Source: Sinobacterium norvegicum
GTDB taxonomy: Bacteria > Pseudomonadota > Gammaproteobacteria > Pseudomonadales > Sinobacteriaceae
Direction of reading: 5' to 3'
DNA: 64,000 bases
Assembly: GCF_923077115.1 (NCBI RefSeq)
Contig: NZ_CAKLPX010000001.1
Coordinates: 1,240,001 to 1,304,000, forward strand
Shown here: positions 34,327 through 43,969 of the stretch, one piece after another
Layout: every line of letters starts with the position of its first letter
How positions within the stretch are numbered: position 1 is the stretch's first letter
Notes under the pieces: generated by a model
The model's database searches: none
Told to the model about the DNA's origin: nothing
The model's input: only the letters and a program-made list of their open reading frames with translations
Program-made: the position numbers and the translations under genes

Positions 34327-35586
34327 ATGCGTTTTTCAGTGCGGCTTTTATGCCGTATAGTTTGCCTTTTTTTCTGCCTACAATCACACGCCGATGATAT
34401 CGAACAGTCACTGCTACGTGGCCAATACCTTGCTCAAGTCGCAGGCTGTATCAGTTGTCACACCGCCGATAACGGCGCCACAAATGCTGGCGGCAGACGC
34501 TTCGACACCGATCTCGGTGTGGTGTACTCCACTAACATCACCAGCGATAACAAAACAGGCATGGGCCGCTACAGCTATACCGAGTTTTACAACGCCCTGC
34601 ATTACGGCCAAGGTAAACAACGCCAACTACTGCCAATCATGCCTTTTAACAGCTTTAAGTTGCTGACCGAGCGCGACACCTTGGCTCTCTACCGCTACTA
34701 CATGTCTATCCCCGCAGTGGTGCGACAACTCCCCCGTAACCAACTGCACTTTCCACTCAACTACGATATCGCCCTCAACGGCTGGGGCTGGTTACAGCAG
34801 CGCCAAGCCTGGCTGTCGATCAGTCATCACAAAAAAAACGACAACAAGGCAGTCCAGACAACGAGCAGTCACGGTGAGCAGTGGCAGCGAGGACGCTATA
34901 TAGTCGAGGCCGTCGCTGGCTGCGGTCGTTGCCACACGCCAAAATCCGTCCTATCACAACCCGACAACAGCCGCCGCTTGGCTGGGGCAATTAATCAGAA
35001 TTTTTATGCCCCCAATATTACCGCCGCAGAATTAAGACGCCAAAATTGGACCCAGCAGGACTTGCGACAACTGTTTCGCCAGGGCTATTCCAGTCGCCAC
35101 GGCACCGTGCTGACCGGCGCCTATGCCGTTCCCTATCACTATTTAAAACCGTTATCCAAGGGCGATATGGATGCCGCTATTAGTTACTTACTCGACACCG
35201 AACAGCCTGTGATTGCCAACCGGCCGGTTAATTATGGCCACAATCAAAAATTGCCCGGCTATCAAACCTACCAGGGTTACTGCGCCGGCTGTCACGGCCT
35301 CAATGGTGAGGGTATCGAACAGGTGGCCCCGGCAATGATTGGCAATAGCACACTCAATGCCCAGCAACCCTTCAACAGCGTCGCCATTATTTTAAAAGGG
35401 GTAAAGCCCCGTCATGTTGAGGCCTTGATGGGGTTTTATGAAATGCCTGACTACGGCGAAGAGTTTAATAATCAGACTCTGGCAGATCTGGTGAATTACC
35501 TGCGGACAACCTGGTCACGACAAACCACGTTGCTGACGGCAAACGATGTCGCCGATATCCGCCAGCGCTTCGAACCCAACCATTAA
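34327..35586 (+). CDS. Tri-haem cytochrome c, dehydrogenase subunit-like
   Basis: 419 residues with a signal peptide (MRFSVRLLCRIVCLFFCLQS) and three haem motifs: CISCH (about 41), CGRCH (about 200) and CAGCH (about 319). Similar proteins are the cytochrome subunits of membrane alcohol, gluconate or aldehyde dehydrogenases, feeding electrons to quinone. No dehydrogenase subunit is adjacent, so it could instead receive electrons from the one-haem proteins of the tyrosinase locus. It is located in the periplasm. Confidence 0.9.
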   Translation: MRFSVRLLCRIVCLFFCLQSHADDIEQSLLRGQYLAQVAGCISCHTADNGATNAGGRRFDTDLGVVYSTNITSDNKTGMGRYSYTEFYNALHYGQGKQRQLLPIMPFNSFKLLTERDTLALYRYYMSIPAVVRQLPRNQLHFPLNYDIALNGWGWLQQRQAWLSISHHKKNDNKAVQTTSSHGEQWQRGRYIVEAVAGCGRCHTPKSVLSQPDNSRRLAGAINQNFYAPNITAAELRRQNWTQQDLRQLFRQGYSSRHGTVLTGAYAVPYHYLKPLSKGDMDAAISYLLDTEQPVIANRPVNYGHNQKLPGYQTYQGYCAGCHGLNGEGIEQVAPAMIGNSTLNAQQPFNSVAIILKGVKPRHVEALMGFYEMPDYGEEFNNQTLADLVNYLRTTWSRQTTLLTANDVADIRQRFEPNH

Positions 35587-35693
35587 ACCGTCAGCCCGCT
35601 GGTAGTATAAATAACGTGATCAGCCTCCTCCATGTTTACACTGCTTTCATTTACCACACAGCCAAGGTAGAGTGACTGATTAACGTCATAATA

Positions 35694-36755
35694 ATGAGAC
35701 CTTCGATGCCGGCCACCCCCTACCCTGACTGTTTAATCGATGAAGATGGCCAACCACGGCTTGGCTATTTCGATCAGCCTGTTGCCGATTTAGGCTTGGA
35801 TAAATTTCGCTACTTCAACAGCATGGATAAGCCCGCAGGGGCACTGCGTCGCTATGTTGACTTCAAACAATTCCAGTTCATCAGTATCAATACCGGTCAC
35901 CACATCATTGGCGTCGCCATTGCCGACATCCGTTATCTGGCCAGCGGCTTTTGCTATGTCTATGACTTGGCCAGCAATACTCTGGTCGAGCAAAATTGGC
36001 TGCGCCCCGCCCGCCTTGGTTATCAAACCATGCCATCGGCGACCGAGGGTCAAGCCTATATTGGCAGCGGTAATAACCGTCTCGAGTTCACCATCAGCGG
36101 TGGCCAATGGCGGCTGAAGATCGACACCGACAATATTCAGGCCGATGTACAGCTGCATGGGGAGGAGGGAGAGTTGCCACTGGCGCTGTGCTCGCCCACC
36201 GGTTATCAGGGCTGGACTTACACCCAGAAGCACAACTGTCTCAGCGTCGAAGGCCGGCTCAGCATAAACAATACTATTGAGGATTTGTCCGAGGCTTTGG
36301 CCGGCTATGATTTCTCCGCCGGTTATATGCGGCGGGAGACCAACTGGTGCTGGGCCAGTATTAACAACCGTCTCAGCTGTGGCCGTCGCTTCGGCCTCAA
36401 CCTCGCCACCGGCGTCAACGAGAGCGGCGTCAGTGAAAACTGCTGCTGGCTCGACGGCCAACGTCACTACCTACCCAGCGTTCAATTCACTTTTAAACGC
36501 CAGCGCGGCCAAGCCCTTCATCTCAGCGACTGGCAGGTGCGCAGTAACGCAACCAACAGTGAGGGAAGGCCGATTATTGAGCTTAGCTTTACACCGCTGA
36601 ACTGCCGCCAGGAGCGGCTCAACCTGTGGCTGCTGAAGAGTAACTTCAGGCAGTACATTGGCCACTATAACGGCGTTATCGAAACCGCCGATGGCGAGAA
36701 AATCATCATCAATAATATGCTGGGCCTCAGCGAAGACCACTTTGCTCGCTGGTAG
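35694..36755 (+). CDS. DUF2804 domain-containing protein
   Basis: 353 residues. DEDGQPRLGYFDQPV, FKQFQFISINTGHHIIGVAI, YTQKHNCLSVEGRL and MRRETNWCWASINN fit DUF2804, a family of unknown function with predicted beta-rich structure. No signal peptide. Length is normal for the family. It is convergent with pstB (4-bp gap), so the two messages meet here. Confidence 0.85.
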   Translation: MRPSMPATPYPDCLIDEDGQPRLGYFDQPVADLGLDKFRYFNSMDKPAGALRRYVDFKQFQFISINTGHHIIGVAIADIRYLASGFCYVYDLASNTLVEQNWLRPARLGYQTMPSATEGQAYIGSGNNRLEFTISGGQWRLKIDTDNIQADVQLHGEEGELPLALCSPTGYQGWTYTQKHNCLSVEGRLSINNTIEDLSEALAGYDFSAGYMRRETNWCWASINNRLSCGRRFGLNLATGVNESGVSENCCWLDGQRHYLPSVQFTFKRQRGQALHLSDWQVRSNATNSEGRPIIELSFTPLNCRQERLNLWLLKSNFRQYIGHYNGVIETADGEKIIINNMLGLSEDHFARW

Positions 36756-36758
36756 CGA

Positions 36759-37565
36759 TTAGCTAAATTCGCCGGCGATGTAGTGACGGGTCATCTCGTG
36801 CTTTGGATTTTCAAAAATCTGTTCAGTCTTGCCCATTTCGACCAGGTGACCGGTGTGGCTATCCCCTGACATATCGACGGAGAAGAACGCGGTATTATCG
36901 GCAATACGCTTAGCCTGCTGCATATTGTGGGTGACGATAACAATACTGAAACGCTCACGCAGTTCCAACATCAGCGCCTCAATCTTACGCGTTGCAATCG
37001 GGTCGAGAGCCGAGCAAGGCTCATCCATCAACAGCACCGATGGCTCGGTGGCGATGGCGCGGGCGATACACAGACGCTGCTGCTGACCACCGGATAACGA
37101 CAAACCGGATTTTTGTAATTTATCCTTGACCGAATCCCACAGCGCGGCACGACGTAACGCCTTCTCTACGCGCTGATCAAGATCCGATTTATTGCCCTTG
37201 AAACCATTGAGCCGCAGGCCGAAGGCAACGTTATCGTAAATACTCATAGCAAAGGGGTTGGGCTGCTGAAACACCATACCGATGTAGCGACGCACCAGTA
37301 CCGGATCGATTTTCTTTTCATAGAGATCGATGCCCATAAATTCGATCGAGCCTTCGAAATTAAACCCCTGTACCATATCATTCATGCGGTTTAAGCTACG
37401 CAGCACGGTTGACTTACCACAGCCAGAGGGGCCGATCAGGCCGGTTATTTTTCCCTTCTCAATCGGTAATTCACTGTCTCTTACCGCCAAAAAATCGCCG
37501 TAGTGAATACTCTTAATGTGACAGTTCATCGCCAATTCTGGCATTTTTACATTTGTACTATTCAT
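36759..37565 (-). CDS. pstB: Phosphate ABC transporter ATPase PstB
   Basis: 268 residues. Walker A GPSGCGKS, signature [16 protein letters not shown], Walker [14 protein letters not shown] and the H-loop [13 protein letters not shown]. The end [20 protein letters not shown] is typical PstB. It powers high-affinity phosphate import with PstSCA. It follows pstA by 11 bp. No phoU is found downstream in this window, because the convergent DUF2804 gene begins at once. Confidence 0.97.
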   Translation of the reverse strand: MNSTNVKMPELAMNCHIKSIHYGDFLAVRDSELPIEKGKITGLIGPSGCGKSTVLRSLNRMNDMVQGFNFEGSIEFMGIDLYEKKIDPVLVRRYIGMVFQQPNPFAMSIYDNVAFGLRLNGFKGNKSDLDQRVEKALRRAALWDSVKDKLQKSGLSLSGGQQQRLCIARAIATEPSVLLMDEPCSALDPIATRKIEALMLELRERFSIVIVTHNMQQAKRIADNTAFFSVDMSGDSHTGHLVEMGKTEQIFENPKHEMTRHYIAGEFS

Positions 37566-37576
37566 AACAATCTACC

Positions 37577-38467
37577 TTAAAACTTACGTCGGCCGACTAG
37601 GCGGGCGAGTATGTTGAAAATTAATATAATGAGAACCAATACCAGCGATGCAGTCCAGGCCAATTCAATCTGATTGGGGAACGGCAGACCGGAGAAGTTA
37701 TAGATCAAAATCGATAACGATGCGGTCGGGTCATTGAGGTCACTCATGTGGTAATTACTGAACAAGGCGGTAAACAGCAGCGGAGCCGATTCACCGGCGG
37801 CGCCGGCGACTGCGAGTAAAACACCGGTGATAATACTGGGGAATGCCGTCGGTAAGACGATCTTCCAAACCACCTGGCTCCGGGTACAGCCCAAACCGTA
37901 GGCGGCATCTTTCATTTTTTGCGGCACGCTTTTTAATGCCTCGGCGGTGGTTAGAATCACCGTCGGCACCATTAAGATAGCCAGCGCAATACCACCGGCA
38001 ATCGCCGAGTAAGTGCCTAACACGATAACAACAGCGGCATAGGCAAAGACACCGGCTAGGATAGAGGGCAGGCCGGTCAAGACGCGGGCGAGAAACTTAC
38101 CGCCCTTGGCCAGCGCCGAGTTCGGTGCAATCTCGTTAATATAAACCGCCGCCAAGATACCCATGGGAATACTGATGACCGAGGCAATGCCGACCATGAC
38201 CAGGGTACCGACAATGGCGTTACCGATACCGCCACCCGTTTCGAAGCCCACCGGTGGCAGCGCCGTCAGCGTCTCCCAGTTCAGCCGTGGGGCGCCTTCT
38301 ATGACCAACATATAGAGAATAGAAAACAGCGGTATACAGGCGATCAAACCACAGCCCAGCATAAACCAGGTAAACAACGTATTGCTGATCGAGCGCTTAC
38401 TTTTAAAACTTTTGGTTAAGTCGATGTCGGCTGATTTCGACATCGCTGTGAGATTATTTTTTTCCAT
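37577..38467 (-). CDS. pstA: Phosphate ABC transporter permease PstA
   Basis: 296 residues from ATG 38467, one base after the pstC stop, with GAGGGACAG as ribosome binding site. Six hydrophobic helices and the permease loop (EALKSVPQKMKDAAYGLGCT, then RSQVVWKIVLPTAFPSIITG) are seen. An N-terminal cytoplasmic stretch of about 35 residues precedes the first helix. Confidence 0.95.
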   Translation of the reverse strand: MEKNNLTAMSKSADIDLTKSFKSKRSISNTLFTWFMLGCGLIACIPLFSILYMLVIEGAPRLNWETLTALPPVGFETGGGIGNAIVGTLVMVGIASVISIPMGILAAVYINEIAPNSALAKGGKFLARVLTGLPSILAGVFAYAAVVIVLGTYSAIAGGIALAILMVPTVILTTAEALKSVPQKMKDAAYGLGCTRSQVVWKIVLPTAFPSIITGVLLAVAGAAGESAPLLFTALFSNYHMSDLNDPTASLSILIYNFSGLPFPNQIELAWTASLVLVLIILIFNILARLVGRRKF

Positions 38468-38468
38468 C

Positions 38469-39443
38469 TTACTGTCCCTCAAACTTGCGCTTAGTCACCT
38501 GTTGTATCCACAGGCCTAGCATGTTGACGACAAAGGTGATGACTAACAAAATGACGGCGGCGTACATTAACGAGTGAATTTCTAATTCGCCAGCTTCGGG
38601 GAAGCTCGATGCCATTAATGAGGCCAGGGTGTTGGCCGGTGAAAACAGCGACCAACTGATTTGGTTAGAGCTGCCGATCAACATCGCCAGCGCCATGGTT
38701 TCGCCGAGTGCGCGACCAAAGCCGAGTATCAATGCCGCCAAAATACCGGAGGAGGCCGTTGGTAGCATTACCTTGGTAATGGCCTCGTAACGGGTGGCGC
38801 CCATGCCGTAAACGGCTTCATGGGTACGCTCGGGAATACGACGCAGCGCATCCATCGAAATTGCCGCCACGGTAGGCAGTATCATGACCGCCAAGACCAG
38901 CGCCGCCGGTGCTAAGCCCGGGCCGTTTAACTCGGTGCCAAACAACGGGAACCAACCGAGGTGTTCGTGTAGCCATTGGGCCCCTGGGCGAATCGCTGGA
39001 ATTAATACATAAATACCCCAAAGACCATAAACAACACTGGGGATGGCGGCTAACAACTCTACAAGATTGCGAAAAACATTAGCAAAAAAGCCGTGCAAAT
39101 AATTTTGTGTGAGGAAAATTGCAATGCCGATGCCGAAGAAACCGCCAATCGCCAAGGCTAATAATGAACTGAATAAGGTACCCCAGATTTCGGGTAGGAC
39201 GCCGAACTGCTGCTTGGCAGAGCTCCACTCTTGGCCGGTAAGAAACGACAGGCCGAATTTATCTATCGCCGGCCAGGCTTCCGAGCCAATTGTCCAGAAA
39301 ATATACACCACTAATAAGAAAATGGCGGCAACACAGGTGTAAGCAGCAGCACGGAACACAGTATCACGGAGCGAGTCCATTCTGGTTGGTGGCTGGGTTA
39401 AGCCGTTCTTGTCGGCTAGTGCTTCAAAACGCTGTTGGGACAT
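38469..39443 (-). CDS. pstC: Phosphate ABC transporter permease PstC
   Basis: 324 residues from ATG 39443. Six main hydrophobic segments and the EAA-type loop (RRIPERTHEAVYGMGATRYE) are present. There is a larger periplasmic loop around residues 50-90 (FLTGQEWSSAKQQFGVLPE). It forms the membrane channel with PstA. Confidence 0.95.
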   Translation of the reverse strand: MSQQRFEALADKNGLTQPPTRMDSLRDTVFRAAAYTCVAAIFLLVVYIFWTIGSEAWPAIDKFGLSFLTGQEWSSAKQQFGVLPEIWGTLFSSLLALAIGGFFGIGIAIFLTQNYLHGFFANVFRNLVELLAAIPSVVYGLWGIYVLIPAIRPGAQWLHEHLGWFPLFGTELNGPGLAPAALVLAVMILPTVAAISMDALRRIPERTHEAVYGMGATRYEAITKVMLPTASSGILAALILGFGRALGETMALAMLIGSSNQISWSLFSPANTLASLMASSFPEAGELEIHSLMYAAVILLVITFVVNMLGLWIQQVTKRKFEGQ

Positions 39444-39498
39444 GGTTGTTCTCAATAAAATCTATCAATCAAGTCAATCAATCTGTTCAATCAACAAA

Positions 39499-39528
39499 CC
39501 CTGCTAATGTGTTCAAACACTGGCAGGG
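39499..39528 (-). terminator. Hairpin between pstS and pstC
   Basis: CCCTGC...GTGTT-CA-AACAC...GCAGGG pairs with a small asymmetric bulge, 20 bp past the pstS stop. Such intercistronic hairpins often lower the expression of the permease genes relative to the abundant binding protein or protect the pstS message. No long T-run follows on the minus strand. Confidence 0.55.
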
Positions 39529-39547
39529 CCTATTGGGTCTTACTTAC

Positions 39548-40582
39548 TTACTGTGCTTGCTTAACCGATTCGCGCATTAGCTGCTTGAGGTTTTCTGGCA
39601 CAGGGATGTAACCCATTTGCTCGGCAACCTGCTGGCCGTCGGTAAGAATGTATTCTACGAAGTCGCGCAGTACCGCCGCCCCCTCTGGGTTGTTACTCTG
39701 CTGAGGCAGCATCATCCAGGTAAAGGTAGTGATCGGGTAGGCATTGTCGCCCTGTGGGTCGGCGGCGAAGGCAACCAGATTCTCAGGCCACTGTACATTG
39801 GCCAGTGCCGCAGCACCGGTCTCAGGGCCGGGAGCCACAAACTTGCCAGCGGCGTTTTCGAGGGCGGCCATGGGCTGCTTGGTGACAACGGCATAACCGT
39901 ATTCGATGTAACCAATGGCGCCAGGGGTTTGCATAATGGTGGCGGCAACACCGTCGTTACGCGGTGCGGCGACGAAGTTTGACTTGGCGGCCCACTGTAC
40001 CGACTTACCCGTGCCGACAGCGTCATTCCACTCAGGGCTGACAGCGCTGAGGTGGTTGGTAAAGGCGAAGGTTGAACCTGAGCCATCTGAGCGTGTTACC
40101 ACAGTAATACGCTGATCAGGCAGTGCCACGCCCTGGTTATCGGCGGCGATGGCCGCGTCATCCCAGCGGCTGATCTTGCCCATGAAGATATCGACCAGAG
40201 TAGAACGGCTAAGCTTGAGTTCACCGACACCGTTAAGGTTGTAAGATACGACAATCTCACCGGCAGTCACTGGCAGATAGACGGCACCGCCGGCTAGCTT
40301 GGCCTCTTCTTTTTCATTCATTGCCGCATCTGAAACCGCAAAATTAACCACGCCGCTGATCAAATCACGAACACCGGCACCCGAGCCCTTTGATTGATAA
40401 TCAATCTGGATATCATGCTGGTCACTGTAGGTTTTTGCCCAGGTAGACATCAATGGGTAGATGAAGGATGAACCGGAGCCGACAAACTTATCGGCGGCGG
40501 TGGCGGTGGTTGCAGCAACCAAACTGACAGTACAGGCAAGACTGATAATCGCGGGTTTCAAAAACTTCTTAGTAATCGTCAT
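39548..40582 (-). CDS. pstS: Phosphate-binding periplasmic protein PstS
   Basis: 344 residues. Signal peptide (about 29 residues ending ATTATA). Phosphate-binding segments are GSGSSFIYPLMSTWAKTY, SKGSGAGVRDLISG and VTRSDGSGSTFAFTNHL. It delivers phosphate to PstCA in the periplasm. The first gene of the pst operon has a Pho box about 120 bp upstream. Confidence 0.96.
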   Translation of the reverse strand: MTITKKFLKPAIISLACTVSLVAATTATAADKFVGSGSSFIYPLMSTWAKTYSDQHDIQIDYQSKGSGAGVRDLISGVVNFAVSDAAMNEKEEAKLAGGAVYLPVTAGEIVVSYNLNGVGELKLSRSTLVDIFMGKISRWDDAAIAADNQGVALPDQRITVVTRSDGSGSTFAFTNHLSAVSPEWNDAVGTGKSVQWAAKSNFVAAPRNDGVAATIMQTPGAIGYIEYGYAVVTKQPMAALENAAGKFVAPGPETGAAALANVQWPENLVAFAADPQGDNAYPITTFTWMMLPQQSNNPEGAAVLRDFVEYILTDGQQVAEQMGYIPVPENLKQLMRESVKQAQ

Positions 40583-41045
40583 TGTTTTCTCTCTTTAAGA
40601 AAATCAAATTTACAAAGTTTGACAACCTGCCCCGTGGCAGATCATCGTGAATACGTTAAATCGGCGACAAAGGTAGTCAATCTGTGTGACAACAAGATTT
40701 CAGGGATATGACAACTTTATGACAATCGCACTTTACCTTGCGCAAGATTGATTTGGCGTCTCTGTGCAACGCTAAAATAAAGCCCGAGCAACAAGAGTAA
40801 GCCACTGTTTAACATCGGAGTATTTGTTCTTAACAGCAAGAGAGTAAGCAGCGAGCCGCGGCAGCAATAGGTCATCGTTTTTTTATGTCGATGCTGTTAT
40901 AAACAACAGCACTGGCCTCAGTGTGACAGTTCGATGTTTGTTTTTTGGCGGATGTATGCCCATTATGACAACTCAAAAATCCCTTTTATGACGGTTTTTA
41001 GCGCTATACTCTGACTCTAATAAGTCTTAATAATATGGACGCTGC
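40583..41045. other. Divergent regulatory region between pstS and kefF
   Basis: 463 bp with no coding region recognised. It contains the Pho box at 40684-40725 for the leftward pst operon and, near the right end, a plausible TATACT -10 element at 41005 for the rightward kefF-kefC pair. Nothing else was identified. Confidence 0.6.
40684..40725 (-). promoter_or_regulatory. Pho box upstream of pstS
   Basis: On the minus strand TTGTCATAAAGTTGTCATA (40707-40725) has two TTGTCAT half-sites 11 bp apart, close to the CTGTCATAAATCTGTCAC consensus. A third half-site TTGTCAC lies a further 22 bp on, in the same 11-bp phase. This predicts PhoB activation under phosphate limitation. Confidence 0.85.
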
Positions 41046-41669
41046 ATGGCTGACTCTGCACAGAAAATATTGATCCTATTCGCTCACCCCTCCCAGGATC
41101 GGTCGGAGGTGAACCGGGCGCTGTTCCAGCAATGCCAACACCAAGACAATATCACCGCCGTCGACCTCTACGGGGAATACCCCGACTACCACATCAATAT
41201 TGAGCGTGAACAACAGCGCCTGGTCACCCATGATATTATTATTTTTTTGTACCCGCTGTATTGGTACTCGACCCCGGCCATACTCAAAGAGTGGCAGGAT
41301 TTAGTCCTCGAATACGGCTTTGCCTATGGTGCCGATGGCACGGCGCTGGAGGGCAAGACCTTCTTCTGCGCCATTTCCGCCGGCGGCCCAGAGGAGGCTT
41401 ACCAGCAGCAGGGGTTTAATCACTTCACCCTCAATGAATTATTACAGCCAATCGAGCAAACTGCACGTTTGACCGGCATGCGCTATCTGCCCCCCTTCGC
41501 CCTGTTTAGCTCGCGCACCGCCGTCGATGAAGGCCGGCTGCCGGCGCATATCGACGACTGGCAACGCTTACTCACAGCACTGCAACAGGGGCGGCTTAAT
41601 CTGAAACTGGCTCGCCAGCAGAATCGTTTAAACAACCCACTCACCACATTAATCGAGGCTGAACTGTGA
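41046..41669 (+). CDS. kefF: KefF-type NAD(P)H:quinone oxidoreductase, ancillary to KefC
   Basis: 207 residues of flavodoxin-like fold. ILILFAHPSQDRSEVNRALF is the phosphate-binding start, IIIFLYPLYWYSTPAILKEW and FFCAISAGGPEEAYQQQGFN are conserved. It overlaps the next gene by GTGA, so both are translationally coupled. KefF binds FMN and is needed for full activity of the KefC efflux channel. Confidence 0.92.
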   Translation: MADSAQKILILFAHPSQDRSEVNRALFQQCQHQDNITAVDLYGEYPDYHINIEREQQRLVTHDIIIFLYPLYWYSTPAILKEWQDLVLEYGFAYGADGTALEGKTFFCAISAGGPEEAYQQQGFNHFTLNELLQPIEQTARLTGMRYLPPFALFSSRTAVDEGRLPAHIDDWQRLLTALQQGRLNLKLARQQNRLNNPLTTLIEAEL

Positions 41670-43582
41670 CCGCGTATTTTATTCAGGCCTTTATCTATCT
41701 TGCTGCCGCCGTGATCGCCGTGCCGATTGCCAAACGCCTCGGCCTTGGTTCGGTACTCGGCTATCTGATTGCCGGCGTCGTCATTGGGCCGGTGATTGGC
41801 TTGGTCGGCAGCGAGACCAACACCCTGCAACACTTTGCCGAATTTGGCGTGGTCATGATGTTGTTTTTAGTCGGCCTCGAACTCGAGCCCAAGATGCTGT
41901 GGGATATGAAACACAAGTTAATCGGCCTCGGCGGCTTACAGCTGGGGTTGACCACCCTGGCAATCACCGCCATTACCATTGCCATGGGCCAGATTTTCTC
42001 TATCGCCCTTACCATCGGTTTGATCTTCGCCCTGTCATCGACGGCCATTGTGTTACAGACCTTCAGTGAAAAAAACCTGGCCAAGACCGAGGGCGGCCGC
42101 AATGCTTTCTCGGTATTACTGTTTCAAGATATTGCCGTCATCCCGATGCTGGCACTGATTCCGCTGCTAGCCCTGCCAGAACTGGTCGCCCAGGCGCAGG
42201 CGGCGGCCAGCAGTGTCGCCGAGCACCATGCGGAGTTGTCCCTGGTCGCCGGTTTACCAGGCTGGCTCTACGGCATTGTAGTCTTGGCCTCGATCGCCCT
42301 TGTTGTCGTCGGGGGGCATTATTTAAGCCGGCCGCTATTTCGCTTCGTCGCCGACTCTGGCCTGCGAGAAATCTTCACCGCCGCCGCATTGATGCTGGTT
42401 ATCGGCATTGCTGCGCTGATGAGTTTGGTCGGTTTATCGCCGGCACTGGGTACCTTCTTAGCCGGTGTGGTGCTGGCCAACAGCGAGTTCAGACACGAGC
42501 TCGAATCCAATATCGAACCCTTTAAAGGGCTGCTGCTGGGGCTGTTCTTTATCACCGTCGGCGCCGGTATCAATTTTACGGTGCTGAGTGATAACCTGAC
42601 CGCCATCCTATTAATGACAGCCGCGGTAATGCTGATCAAGGCGGCGGTGCTATATGTCTTGGCACTGATGTTTAAAATACAAAACAGCGACCGCTGGCTG
42701 TTCGCCCTCAGCCTGGCTCAGGCCGGCGAATTTGGCTTTGTGTTGCTGAGCTATACCGTACAAAATCACGTACTGCCCACCGATATCGCCCAAACCCTCT
42801 CGCTGGTGGTGGCGCTGTCGATGTTTTTCACCCCGGGCTTATTTATTCTGTTCGATAAGGTGATACTGCCGCGCTTTGAGGTCAGCGAGAACAAGCGTCA
42901 TTTCGATGATATCGACGACACCGGCACCGTCATTATTGCCGGTATTGGTCGCTTCGGCCAAATCGTCAACCGCCTATTAGTGGCCAACGGCATACCCACT
43001 GTGGTGCTCGATCATCAGGCCGGGCAGATCGATATTATGCGCAAGATTAATATTAAGAGTTACTACGGTGATGCCACCCAGCCCGACCTGCTCCATACCG
43101 CCGGCATCGATCAGGCCTCGCTGTTAATTATTGCCATCGACGACCGCGAGCGCTCCGTCGAACTGGTGCAGTACCTCAAGCACAGCCATCCACGGGTAAA
43201 GGTACTGAGTCGCGCCTTTGACCGCGGCCACAGCCATCAGCTGCGCAGTGCCGGCGCTGATTTTGTCATCAGCGAAACCTACCACTCGGCGCTGGAACTG
43301 GGCACCGAGGCGTTAAAACAGCTGGGCACCCATCCCTTTAAGGCCGAAAACCTCAAGGCCACGTTCTATCAAACCGAGAACAGCCATCGCGACCAACTCT
43401 TCAACCTCTGGCAGCAGACCACCGAGGACGATAAATTTATCAGCAGCTACCGCGAGTTGTTTATTCAGCTGGAAGAAACCCTCGGCAGCGCAATGAAGAA
43501 TGATCGCAGCGATAATCTCAGCAAGATGGAACGTGGCTGGACACCGCCACCCAAAAATTATACCGACGATTTTGAGCACTAG
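41666..43582 (+). CDS. kefC: KefB/KefC-type potassium/proton antiporter
   Basis: 638 residues from GTG 41666. About 12 hydrophobic helices span residues 1-385 with GYLIAGVVIGPVIG and ALSSTAIVLQTFSE of the CPA2 exchanger family. A TrkA-N (RCK) domain follows at about 415-530 (VIIAGIGRFGQIVNRLL, with GDATQPDLL). A 70-residue helical tail closes the protein. It exports K+ in response to electrophiles through glutathione adducts in studied relatives. Pairing with KefF fits KefC better than KefB. Confidence 0.92.
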   Translation: MTAYFIQAFIYLAAAVIAVPIAKRLGLGSVLGYLIAGVVIGPVIGLVGSETNTLQHFAEFGVVMMLFLVGLELEPKMLWDMKHKLIGLGGLQLGLTTLAITAITIAMGQIFSIALTIGLIFALSSTAIVLQTFSEKNLAKTEGGRNAFSVLLFQDIAVIPMLALIPLLALPELVAQAQAAASSVAEHHAELSLVAGLPGWLYGIVVLASIALVVVGGHYLSRPLFRFVADSGLREIFTAAALMLVIGIAALMSLVGLSPALGTFLAGVVLANSEFRHELESNIEPFKGLLLGLFFITVGAGINFTVLSDNLTAILLMTAAVMLIKAAVLYVLALMFKIQNSDRWLFALSLAQAGEFGFVLLSYTVQNHVLPTDIAQTLSLVVALSMFFTPGLFILFDKVILPRFEVSENKRHFDDIDDTGTVIIAGIGRFGQIVNRLLVANGIPTVVLDHQAGQIDIMRKINIKSYYGDATQPDLLHTAGIDQASLLIIAIDDRERSVELVQYLKHSHPRVKVLSRAFDRGHSHQLRSAGADFVISETYHSALELGTEALKQLGTHPFKAENLKATFYQTENSHRDQLFNLWQQTTEDDKFISSYRELFIQLEETLGSAMKNDRSDNLSKMERGWTPPPKNYTDDFEH

Positions 43583-43682
43583 ACAATCAGCGTCAAAGAC
43601 AAACACCACGACAGGGTTTATAATCAAGCTAATTTCCTCGCTGCTCACCTGAGCAGCGTCACCTCAATAGAAAAGACGCCCT

Positions 43683-43925
43683 ATGAAACTACTCATCCGC
43701 AACCTTGCCCGCGAAACCACCGAAGAAGAACTTAACGCCCTGTTTGCCGAACACGGCACAATTCAGTCCTGCACTCTGGTCATGGACAAGGTCAGCGGCG
43801 GTTCGAAAGGCTTCGGTTTTGTTGAGATGCCCAAGCCTGGTGAAGCCAAGGCGGCGATGAAACTGCTTAATGGCCAAGAAGTGGCCGGCAGCAAAATCCG
43901 CGTCAAGAAAGCCGACGAAAGCTAA
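43683..43925 (+). CDS. RRM-domain RNA-binding protein
   Basis: 80 residues, a single RRM: RNP2 KLLIRNL (2-8) and RNP1 KGFGFVEM (42-49). Bacterial single-RRM proteins bind RNA and are often induced by cold or osmotic stress. There is little space after the RRM for a glycine-rich tail, which is absent. It ends at a hairpin before the convergent channel gene. Confidence 0.93.
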   Translation: MKLLIRNLARETTEEELNALFAEHGTIQSCTLVMDKVSGGSKGFGFVEMPKPGEAKAAMKLLNGQEVAGSKIRVKKADES

Positions 43926-43937
43926 GCGGTACCGTTC

Positions 43938-43958
43938 GGGGAGGCATCCGTCCTCCCC
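43938..43958. terminator. Hairpin terminator between convergent RRM and channel genes
   Basis: GGGGAGG-CATCCGT-CCTCCCC with 7-bp GC-rich arms is followed by TACTCTTGTT. It lies in the 44-bp gap between the two stops. Confidence 0.65.
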
Positions 43959-43969
43959 TACTCTTGTTA

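Noticed and set aside
35790-36467. Reverse-strand open frame of 225 residues opposite the DUF2804 gene
   Set aside because: Low-complexity alanine, valine and glycine composition; no homology recognised; full overlap with a real gene.
40963-40993. Possible second Pho box (TTATGACA and TTATGACG) ahead of kefF
   Set aside because: The two half-sites are 23 bp apart, out of the 11-bp phase, and the second is degenerate.
41005-41020. ACTCTGACTCTAA near the kefF start, similar to the MITE right end
   Set aside because: Only a short stretch matches and no other part of the element is present; more simply a -10 region.
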